64,000 nucleotides of DNA from Elmis aenea (Eukaryota; Arthropoda; Insecta; Coleoptera; Elmidae). Made by a program: the position numbers and the translations under genes. The notes beneath the pieces are model-generated. The model was not told where the DNA came from and searched no databases. It saw only the letters and a list, made by a program, of their open reading frames with translations. This document shows, in pieces, positions 24,001-32,378 of this stretch (the stretch's first letter is position 1; the number at the start of each line of letters is the position of its first letter). The DNA lies in assembly GCA_947652605.1 (NCBI GenBank), contig OX393579.1, positions 5,456,001 to 5,520,000 of the forward strand, written 5' to 3'.

Positions 24001-25821
24001 GTGTTTCTCCTGCTCTTTTGTCCTGATTTTGATAACAACAAAGGCGTTCTTCCAACAAGTCCCTTATTGCTATCCGACGTTTGATTGTGAAGTGATTTAT
24101 TGTGAACTTTAGATGATCGTCTTGATTTACGTGAAGCCGATGGTGTAACTGTGCCGTTAAAGAAGCTTTCATCGCTCTGTTCATACTCGGAATTATTGTA
24201 GGCACGCGAAAATTTTCTTGATTTTAGCACTGCAGAAGGCGTTTGATCGGTAAAGCTTTTTTCACTGGTTAATGTACGATCGGATATAGACTTATTACGA
24301 AGGCTTGCCGACATGGTTGCCTTGGGAGTTTTACTTTTCGAACCAACAGTCGTTTCAAAATCGTTTACCAAGTTTACCAAGCTGCTGTCTAGATCACTTA
24401 TATCAAACGAGTCCATCTCACTGTCCGCTAAAATACTCAAGTCCACGAAGGAACTATTTCGTTTCTTCTGAGCGCTCTTCGACGAAACCGATCTGCGATC
24501 GCTCAGGTCCATCACAGACTGCGACTTTCTTTTCTTGTTGCTGACGAACGGAGACCCATCCGGCTCAGTTTTCTTCCTAGATCTCGGACTTATGTTCTGA
24601 TTCGAGGAACGATTCATCACTTTCGTACTTCTGCGCACGTTGGGGGTTGAATTTTTTTCGCCGACCGCTCGTCTGCCGAAAAGTGGGATTTTTGACAGTT
24701 TGATTTTGTCCACAGGTGGTGGGATGTTCGAAGAAGAAGGCCTAATTATGGCATCCAAAGTTTCAGCTACTATCCTGAAAAAAGAAATCATTCATTAACG
24801 ACAATAATAAAAACGAATCATTAACGAAACCATAAAAATGAACATCGCTAAAAAAAAACAATAAAAATGAACATCATCGATAACGGAAACAATAACAATT
24901 AGCAAGAACAATATTTAAAAACACTTACGATAAAAAAAGCAATGCCAAATATTTCAAACATACCTCAATTTTTTCCGTTAAAGCTATAACATGAAGTTTA
25001 TTAATTTTATATTCATTTATATTAACTTTTGAAATTTTTTTTATACTTAAAAGGCACTAATATACAAATTTAAGTGGAAATAACTCACGTTTGTGGAGTT
25101 TTAGCCCCTGAAATCGGCACTGGAATACGTTTTTTGCTCGATCCTGGCATGGAAAATGAAGGCCGTTTTCTGGTAAGTCCTGGTGACACTATTCCAGATG
25201 GTCTGTTTTGGTAACGAAGTTTATGAGGAGTTAACAAATGAAAATATCTATTTGTTTTCGTGAACAGATTGTCTACTTTCTGTGAAAATAGAAAGAACAA
25301 TTAAATTTTCAAATTATTATCAAATCACAGCAAACATTACCTCTGCAGTAAAACTCTCATTCTCATACAAGAATTTTTTACCCAGGACATCAAAAATATC
25401 TCCTGGGTATAACACTTTTTTTCTTATAACTCGAACGCCATTGAGCAAAACCGGATCTAAAGGTGCCTTATTGACTAATGTTGCCTAAAAAAAAAATACG
25501 GTTTCCATAAAATTGTTAGGCTGTAAGCAAGCCATACCTTATTATATACATTTGGATATAGTGACTGACGAGTTAAACAGTAAAATAATTAAAAGCACTT
25601 ACCATACCACTTTTGTCTACTTCTAGTACACAATGAACATCTCGTAGACGATCGTCTTTAAGTTGTAATCGGATGTCAGCGTTCATGCTAGCACCGATGC
25701 TACAGGGCACTTGTCTCAATGGATAAGTACTTCCCACACTACCATCTTTTTTAAAAAATCGTAGGCAACCACTAACATCTACCTCACATTGAGACACTGT
25801 ATTTTTTATATTTAGCGCCAT
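18099..25821 (-). CDS. MKI67-like: Ki-67-like mitotic chromosome protein (FHA, RVxF, Ki-67 repeats; 6 exons)
   Basis: Exons in order are 25603-25821, 25341-25484, 25089-25279, 21026-24774, 20824-20891 and 18099-20759. They join in phase to 2343 residues. Residues 1-121 form an FHA domain, with ADIRLQL and KFLYENES matching the Ki-67 FHA strands. Exon 4 is a long Ser/Lys-rich disordered segment with many RKS and SP sites. Exon 6 begins with a PP1-docking motif (KRTVTF, residues 1516-1521). It is followed by 12 repeats of the form NDL..V.GVKQLLKTP, which match the DL.GFKELFQTP core of Ki-67 repeats. The tail is Lys/Arg-rich, with two AT-hook-like GRP cores and RKSTRTRK at the end. The order FHA, PP1 site, repeats, basic tail is that of vertebrate Ki-67, the chromosome-periphery surfactant and PP1 recruiter. 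Start chosen at ATG 25821, just after an acceptor at about 25833. That implies an untranslated first exon near 26221-26290. MDC1 or NBS1 identity is less likely because no BRCT domain follows. Confidence 0.85.
19300..20130 (-). repeat. coding array of 12 Ki-67-type repeats
   Basis: Inside exon 6 of the Ki-67-like gene. Units of about 24 residues share the core NDLRDVxGVKQLLKTPK. Eleven are clear and the first (NDGLLDVSVAKRTFKT) is diverged. Nearly every unit ends in TP or SP, so the array holds a ladder of at least 20 proline-directed sites suited to CDK1. At DNA level the units are not identical, so the array is old or under selection rather than freshly expanded. Confidence 0.93.
20568..20582 (-). 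other. RVxF-type PP1-docking motif (RTVTF)
   Basis: Residues 1517-1521 of the Ki-67-like protein read R-T-V-T-F after a basic run (RERQK) and before an acidic stretch. This fits the [RK]-x-[VI]-x-F consensus for protein phosphatase 1. It sits between the disordered middle and the repeat array, as the RVSF site does in vertebrate Ki-67. The conserved flank after RVxF in Ki-67 and Repo-Man (P-E-x-F-D) is not evident. Confidence 0.7.
22060..22215 (-). repeat. coding short repeat, 5 units of about 9 residues (NKTKE.SH)
   Basis: Inside exon 4 of the Ki-67-like gene. Five units of about 27-30 bp encode variants of TKENSHVLN. It is a small, moderately diverged minisatellite in a disordered, polar region. 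Confidence 0.85.
22900..23490 (-). repeat. coding tandem repeat, 8 units of about 24 residues (VRNSSPDKRPSMGD)
   Basis: Inside exon 4 of the Ki-67-like gene. Eight near-identical units read KVRNSSPDKRPSMGDDHSSS and then KSSLG, with 69 to 75 bp per unit. Nucleotide identity is very high compared with the exon 6 repeats, so this array expanded recently. Each unit carries an SPDK site and an RPSMG site. The other strand is also open through the array only because of the repetition. Confidence 0.93.
25341..25821 (-). other. FHA domain exons of the Ki-67-like protein
   Basis: Two phase-0 exons (25603-25821 and 25341-25484) encode the phosphothreonine-binding FHA fold. Visible elements are YPLRQVPCSIG at the first strand and glycine turn, ADIRLQL, an RDVHC segment where family members carry S-x-x-H-C, an LNG loop, and GDIFDVLGKKFLYENES. 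The canonical serine of the S-x-x-H motif appears replaced (D-R-L-R-D-V-H-C), which may alter phosphopeptide binding. Confidence 0.85.
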
Positions 25822-26566
25822 TTTTCTTAACCTATAAAACAAACAAAATCACCGTCAAAATTCGAACAAGCCTTCATGTTGACATACGTTGTTACATTCA
25901 TACACAACTAAGTAATTTCAATCATTTATTTGCAAGTTATGACGCCAAATAAAACGTTGTGTGTTACAGTGAGTATAATTGTGACTAAATCAATTTAAAT
26001 ACCGATTATATGTTGTGGATTAAAGGTTATGTATGCTAACAAATATTTTTATGGGGACGCCTGTACTGTACTCTTTAATAAAGCCAAACCGCCAAACACA
26101 ACTAACGTATATAAACACACAAACAAACTTTGGCTTACTGTAATAATTCGTACAATTATTCAATGTATATTACATTCAAGTCTCTGAATATATGATTGTA
26201 AATTTTTTAATTACTTACGGTTTTTTTAAAATTAGTACAACAAACTCGATGAACGTTTACGATGCGGCTTCTTATGCTACCCGATGTCAACTGTCATTTA
26301 GTTTGAATTGAAGCCTTAGTCAAATTCAGTTTGTAAAAAGACTCTAAATTTTTCCATGATTCCAAATTAACTTAATAATCACTTGTGTTCACAAATTATT
26401 TCACATCATAATTCAAAAATTATACTGATTACTTTCTATTTTTTGTTTAAAAAGGTAATTTAAGTCTATAAATAATTTTCTTGTTTAGGTTTCATGAAAC
26501 CAGTATGTCAACGACTGCTACTGATTGGTTAATTTGAAATTCACCGTTATTTTCAAACAAAGAACA
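25822..26566. promoter_or_regulatory. divergent promoter interval, Ki-67-like / UBOX5
   Basis: The start codons of two head-to-head genes are 745 bp apart. A donor-like CCGTAAGT on the minus strand near 26220 and an acceptor near 25833 suggest a non-coding first exon of the Ki-67-like transcript at about 26221-26290. That would leave roughly 250 bp between the two transcription starts. No TATA box is obvious. Confidence 0.5.
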
Positions 26567-27862
26567 ATGCGTTATGCGTACAACTTCCTAGATCCAAAAT
26601 TATCACCAAAATTACGTTCATCTGCTGCAGCTACCGATGATTATGAAGTAGGAAATTTAATAAGCTACAATCCACACGTAAAATCACGTGGATTTTTGGC
26701 CTACAGTGCCATAAAACCCCCTGTTGACATTGATTTAGAGTTGATATGTCCCATAAATTTACATTACATTACATTAAACACCACCCTAGGTGCTCAAAAA
26801 TGTACTGGAATAGAAATTTTAGCAAGAGGTTCCACTACAGAGTTTTCTACAATTGCTCTAGCATTTTTTAATACTGAGGGGGTAGTGTTTTGTAATGGTC
26901 GACTTTATTCAAAAAACAATCGACCTACTAACTGCCAAGATTATCATCTATGCTTTTTTAGAAGCAATCTATTTCGTATATTCACAAATGTATCGTTCAT
27001 TAAAATTCGTATATTACGGACAGAAAATTCAGTACCTTGCCTTGCAGCGATGGAAGTGTGGGGCAAAGCTTCAAAAACTTGCTCACAAGTGACTGTCGAT
27101 ACAATAAACCGTTTAATGAATAAATCACCGGTAGCAAATACAAGCAATGATAGTTCACCATGCGTTAGTTCTGTAAAATTGCCAAAAATTTTCCAAATAC
27201 CAGACGATTTCAAAGATGCTCTCACATATGAAATAATGGCGATTCCTATGACCTTACCGAGCGGAAATACTGTGGATCAAAGTACGTTAGAAAAATACAC
27301 TGCCAATGAAGCATCTTATGGTCGGCACGGTTCAGATCCTTTCACGGGACAGGCGTTTACAGCCACACGAAAACCGGCGATAAACACAGCCTTAAAAAGT
27401 AGAATAGATATGTTTTTATTGGAACACGCAAATAAAACGGAAACTTTTAATATTACAAGAACTGTGGGCAGTGCGTGTAGTTTAAACCGAAAAAGTGATT
27501 TACAAATCGAAGACGAAATAAAAAAACGAACTCGTGATAGTGCTTCTAATTCTGTTTGTGAAAAAAAAAGTAAACTGGAAAGTCATACAGTAAATAAATT
27601 GAGTAACGGTGATGCAGACCTAGACGAGCTAATTAAACGCACTGTTAGCGATAGTAACTTTGTTCGTTACACGACCGATGAAACTGTTAGTGAATGTGAT
27701 AAAGCTTTTTGTGTTCTTTGCAAGACTAAAACAAATTTGTATACTTTACCGTGCAAACATTTTTACTGCAGACATTGCCTGTTGGAAATTTATTCTGAAC
27801 TGAAATGTAAAATATGCGCTGTAAAATTTTTAAAAAGCGATCCTGCCAGGCACCATGTTTAA
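26567..27862 (+). CDS. UBOX5: U-box/RING E3 ubiquitin ligase UBOX5 (RNF37)
   Basis: An intronless 431-residue protein. Residues 1-180 match the RNF37 N-terminal beta-sandwich (YEVGNLIS, GFLAYSAIKPPV, KCTGIEI, VPCLAAMEVWG, SKTCSQ). Residues about 211-285 are the U-box (IPDDFKDALTYEIMAIPMTL, then PSG..VDQSTLEKY and SDPFTG.AFT). Residues about 382-420 form a C-terminal C3HC4 RING-like finger (CVLC, CKHFYCRHC, CKIC). This U-box plus RING layout is specific to UBOX5, a nuclear E3 that works with UBE2 enzymes and VCP. The frame is open upstream to 26525 but only from a TTG codon, so the ATG at 26567 (MRYAYNFLDP) is taken as the start. A polyadenylation signal follows 90 bp after the stop. Confidence 0.95.
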   Translation: MRYAYNFLDPKLSPKLRSSAAATDDYEVGNLISYNPHVKSRGFLAYSAIKPPVDIDLELICPINLHYITLNTTLGAQKCTGIEILARGSTTEFSTIALAFFNTEGVVFCNGRLYSKNNRPTNCQDYHLCFFRSNLFRIFTNVSFIKIRILRTENSVPCLAAMEVWGKASKTCSQVTVDTINRLMNKSPVANTSNDSSPCVSSVKLPKIFQIPDDFKDALTYEIMAIPMTLPSGNTVDQSTLEKYTANEASYGRHGSDPFTGQAFTATRKPAINTALKSRIDMFLLEHANKTETFNITRTVGSACSLNRKSDLQIEDEIKKRTRDSASNSVCEKKSKLESHTVNKLSNGDADLDELIKRTVSDSNFVRYTTDETVSECDKAFCVLCKTKTNLYTLPCKHFYCRHCLLEIYSELKCKICAVKFLKSDPARHHV

Positions 27863-27952
27863 ATTGATTTTTTTTAAAGTAATGAATGAAGCGAAAAATA
27901 TGTAATGAATTCTTATTAGTATTAGCAAAACATTTCTTTATTTATTTATTAA

Positions 27953-27958
27953 AATAAA
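27953..27958 (+). terminator. polyadenylation signal of UBOX5
   Basis: A canonical AATAAA lies 91 bases after the UBOX5 stop codon, followed by a T-rich stretch within about 30 bases. It is the only well-placed signal for this plus-strand gene before the foldback elements begin. Confidence 0.75.
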
Positions 27959-28378
27959 AGCCTTTTTATATTCTATTGTTTTTTTTTCCGTTGTATAGTT
28001 ATTGTTGTTATTCTATAATTATGTGGCAACACTGCCTTTTTAACAGCAAACAAAATAATCATTAAGCACAAAAATTTAAATATTTAACTTTTAAATTTAA
28101 CATAAAATAAAACAAAATATTGTAAACATTTCGTCATTTGTTTCTGTCACGCCAACTTTGCATTTATTTTAAACATCTGACTATCACTACAAGTTGAGCT
28201 TTATTACACGCATTTTTTTGCCAATTTGAATAGATCTTTATCTCTAGTATTAATCCTGTGCAAAAAAGTTTTGCTTTTAAAATATTCTTTATTTTATTAT
28301 GTAATCATATTACATTTTTAAATCACAATAAAATTTTAAACAACTATCAACATATATTTAAATTAACTAAGTAATCTA

Positions 28379-29250
28379 CAGGGTGTCCCACAAGGTATGC
28401 CTTCGCTAATTTTTGCATAAATTGAATGTTTAGGACCTAGATAAAACGTTTTTACCAATAATAATTTTTTTTATGTGTCCCTTCATATACAGAGTGTCCC
28501 AAATATAGTGAACAGCATGGGTATCTCTTAAATGGTAAGAGATACAGAGTTGGTTAAATGGGTCAAAATGATCTATGATTCAAGAGCAACTGTTCTATAA
28601 AAAAAAACACTCGAAAAAAATCAATGGTTTTTGCGCTATTGATGAAAAACAAAACACATCAGGTTTTTAATTTCTGCTTATAACTTGCTTAATTGAAATC
28701 ACACTCAAAATATGATTCGACATAATTTGGGTACTTTTTTGTGTAGATTTGAAATTTGTCAACAAATTTTATCTATCTTCATTTTTTTTGTTATTTTAAC
28801 ATCAGCCGTATTTAAAATAAGAAAATTAATGTTAAAAAAACAAAAAAATGAAGATAGGTAAAATTTGTTGACAAATTTCAAATCTACACAAAAAAGTGTC
28901 CTAATAATGTCGAAAAATATTTTGAGTGTGATTTCAATTAAGAAAGTTATAAGCAGAAATTAAAAACCTGATGTGTTTTGTTTTTTATCAATAGCGCAAA
29001 AACCATTGATTTTTTTTAAGTGTTTTTTTTATAGAACAGTTGCTCTTGAATCATAGATCATTTTGACCCATTTAACCAACTCCGTATCTTTTACCGTTTA
29101 AGAGATTCTCATGCTGTTCACTATATTTGGGACACTCTGTATATGAAGGGACACATGAAAAAAATTATTATCGGTAAAAACGTTTTATCTAGGTTCTAAA
29201 AATCCGATTTATGCAAAAATTAGCGAAGGCATACCTTGTGGGACACCCTG
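28379..29250. mobile_element. foldback element, GGTGTCCCA family (outer palindrome)
   Basis: CAGGGTGTCCCACAAGGTAT at the left is mirrored exactly at the right, with TA flanks on both sides. The whole 872 bp folds back on itself. A second TA-flanked end pair (CAGAGTGTCCC) sits 111 bp inside each end. Arms are highly similar, so the element is fairly young. No protein is encoded. Confidence 0.9.
28490..29139. mobile_element. inner foldback element nested in the one above
   Basis: Starts TACAGAGTGTCCCAAATAT and ends with the reverse complement, flanked by TA. Its own 650 bp are palindromic, including AACAGTTGCTCTTGAATC near both inner shoulders. The outer arms left over are exactly 111 bp each. 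Confidence 0.75.
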
Positions 29251-29723
29251 TATAAAAATATCACTTCATTGTGCTGCAGCCAGCTTAGCACTTTCATGCA
29301 TGCCAAAATCATACTTTCAGTGGTTTTGTATTTTTTTTTTTTATATGGGAGTAAAATTAAAAATAGCAAGTGCTAAAATGCTGAAAATTAATAATGCACT
29401 TTTATGTATCCCAAATTTAAAGCCGTTTCATCTATCCAAACAATTTAGAGTTATCCATATTTAAAAATTTCAAGAAAAAATAATGAAAAAGGGCAAAACT
29501 TGAAATTTCACATATTTTCAAGTTAGGTTAAAAAAAATTAATAGTTACTAAAGTTGCATTAAAATTTTGAAAAAAAGATGTAAAATGATGTTCTTTTTTT
29601 TTAAGACAAGCTGTGTTTCTGTGTACTGTATAAAGAGGATTAAAAATTAAAAACAAAAGTCATTAGAAAAGCAATATTAAAATAAAATATTATGAAAATT
29701 TTGTTTAAAAATAAAGTAGAGGC

Positions 29724-29912
29724 CCTAAAAGCTGTATTACATTATACAATTTCTTGTTCAATAAATTTTATACTAGATTGTACAGCTGTTGCCAAGTTAC
29801 AACACGAATATGACACTTCGCGTATGTCAATTTACTGTAACTTGGCAACAGCTGTACAATCTAGTATAAAATTTCTTGAACAAGAAATTGTATAATGTAA
29901 TACAGCTTTTAG
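29724..29912. mobile_element. 189-bp palindromic MITE
   Basis: Starts CTAAAAGCTGTATTACATTA and ends with its reverse complement. The arms of roughly 80 bp are nearly perfect and surround a loop of about 28 bp (ACACGAATATGACACTTCGC and onward). The target duplication is not clear. The strong hairpin could also resemble a small-RNA precursor. Confidence 0.8.
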
Positions 29913-30278
29913 AGATGTTCTGTTTCGATAATTAGAGTTTTTTAACTATGAGGGAGTAGTCTTAAGAAACCATATGTTACCCATGGAGGTGTCCAAGGTA
30001 AATGACCTATGGGTTCATGAATTTATACAAGACCAAATTCGCACAAAATTCAACACATTTCTAAATAAGTTTTCCATTTAGCAATAAACAAAAAATAATA
30101 ATTAAGTTACTAACTTCACAATACAGATTTGCTTTGTCGTAAAGAGGTAAAAATATTGTCTAAAAGCATCAATGCTGCTGCAAAAAATAAGGGAACATAA
30201 TCAATTCGGGGCAGTTTAACATTTTCTTAATTAATTACAGTCTCTTCGAGTGGAATGTATATGGAATAAAAATCCTAA

Positions 30279-32378
30279 CTACAGTACGGGAAAATTATAA
30301 TTTTGATGTTGCTGTTTCGCTAATGACAATAGACTAATAAAATAATTCCTACTTTGTGGATTTACATAAAATGTTAACGTGGCATGTTGTTCGGTGGTCG
30401 AAACGCCGGCTGACTCGTTCGGCGACGGAGACACGCTCATTTCCGACGGATCAGGACTTATGTCTTCGGGCAACAGTATGAGCCCCGCTGTACTCCGTAC
30501 GTAATCCGCAATCCGCGCTCTAAAGGCCGGGTCCATGTCAACAGCACATTCGTTTTGACTGACGAAGGGCGTTACAGTCGTTATTAGTTTAAAACACAAG
30601 AGGGTCGGGTCGTTGGTATTGTCAACGGCGTTTAATTCCGTCAATCGTACCACGCGTTGCGTCGTATCTTCGTCGGTGTTTATAATTATTAAGGCGTCCA
30701 AAGTTAAAATAAGTGCAACTGCTTCGTATTGTCCTATGTTAGTTATGTACGTCGCTTCGGTTACGAATAGTAGGTTGTGTTGCGTCACGGCTTGCATGAA
30801 TTTCCAGTTGTATTTCAGTATGGAATTGGGGCTTGAAAATATGTGATGCAGCGAGGGTTTCTTGCGAGGTTCTGGATGGGGATTCCAGCCTGCTCCTTGT
30901 AGCAAACCTAAGAAATATTAGGGATCTTTTAGTACATTGCTTCTTCTTTTTTGTACTTCTACACATTCGCACACTTTTGGCAATTAATTTTTCAAGCAGT
31001 TAGCCATATACATTGAATGGGAGATAAAGATGACCAGGAAAGCTTAGGAAGCTAAAGTAGGGGAAAAGGACGGGAAAAAAGACCCAGGAAATCTGGAACC
31101 ATGACGAACTGGGGAAGAAAACAGGAATATATGGAGGAAGACAAAATTAACATCCATTAAAATCTAGTGGTAGAGAGGCCTAAGATTGGGAATAAGAAAG
31201 AAAATCACAATTCGGTACCACCTTGACAAGGAAGAGCAAGAGAGAAAAGGCCCAGGAAATCTGGAACGATGAGGAACTGGGGAAGAAAACAGGAATATAT
31301 GGAGGAAGAAAAAATTAACATCCATTAAAATCTAGCAGTGGAGAGGCTTAAGATTAGGAATTAAAAAAAAAAAAAATCATGAATCTGTCCTACCTTGACA
31401 AGGAAGAGCAGGAGAGAAAAGGCCCAGGAAATCTGGGACCATGAGGAACTGGGGAAGAAAACAGGAATATATGGAGGAAGACAAAGTTAACATGCATTAA
31501 AATCTAGTGGTAGAGGCCTAAGATTGGGAATTAAAAAAAGAAAATCACAATTCGGTCCCACCTTGACAAGGAAGAGCCAGACAGAAAAGACTCAGGAAAT
31601 CTGGAACCATGAGAAACTGGGGAAGAAAACAGGAATATATGGAGGAAGACAAAATTAACATTCATCAACAACTAGCAGTGGAGGCCTAAGATTAGGAATA
31701 AGAAAAAAAATCATGATTCCGTCCTACCTTGACCAGTAAGAGCAACCAAGTCAGCAGCACCACTTAATGGTTTAGTTATGACACCAACTAGTCCCAAACC
31801 AACTCCAGCAGCTAAACCTCTTGGAGAGGCTCCTTCAGCCATAACAGACTGCAAAGGATGATGAGCTATACCTCCAACTGCTCCCAGTAAGCTGATGCCC
31901 AAACCAGTAAGTCCCTAAAATATATACAAAAAAAAAAGATTTTTTACACATCAATTCGTCTTGCTCATAAAAATTAAAACACATTACAATTTGTTTTTCT
32001 CCAATTACCTGTATAAATCCTTGTGCTAAGCCCTGAGGTCTTTGCCTCCGTTGCTCTTCGGTTCTTCGCAAATGTTCCTCATCCAAAGTAAGTCGGTCCA
32101 GATTCCTCGCGACACTCGAAGCCAGCTTCGTGACCGACTGCAAGGTCCCCGCCGTTACGTGCTTCATTAACGATGCAGAGCCGTGCGTAACGCCCCTCAA
32201 GAAAGCCCAAGGTCCTTGCAACAGTCCCCGGTAGGGAAGGCTAACGAAATCTCGCAGACCCGTACCCATGGCACGCGCGAGACCTCCCGGACTTCCCAAG
32301 AGTTCCAACGAACCTACGACCCAGCCGGCTCCGAAAATCGCCCCAGAAAGATAATGCATCGTTAAAGCATGACCCAAC
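30279..32378 (-). CDS. VPS13B: VPS13B exons 38-40: ATG2_C-like helices and C-terminal PH-like domain
   Basis: Exons: 32009-32378, 31728-31914 and 30279-30907. Exon 38 encodes amphipathic, glycine-punctuated helices (GSLELLGSPGGLARAMGTGL, LPYRGLLQGPWAFLRG). Exon 39 continues with LGISLLGAVGGIAHHP and VGVITKPLSGAADL. Both are hallmarks of the ATG2_C region that contacts membranes or lipid droplets. Exon 40 (209 codons with stop) has the beta-rich profile of the terminal PH-like domain and ends in a Ser/Pro-rich loop followed by YNFPVL. The last intron contains a minisatellite built from the exon 39 splice donor. Confidence 0.92.

Larger units (their letters stand above)
27863..30278. other. tail-to-tail gap between UBOX5 and VPS13B
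   Basis: No coding frame of its own. It contains the UBOX5 3' end, a nested pair of palindromic elements (28379-29250), a 189-bp perfect palindrome (29724-29912) and AT-rich filler. The VPS13B 3' untranslated region must start at 30278 and run left. Confidence 0.6.

Noticed and set aside
26525..26566. N-terminal extension of UBOX5
   Set aside because: The extension opens only with a TTG codon and is not conserved; MRYAYNFL at 26567 is the first ATG of the frame.
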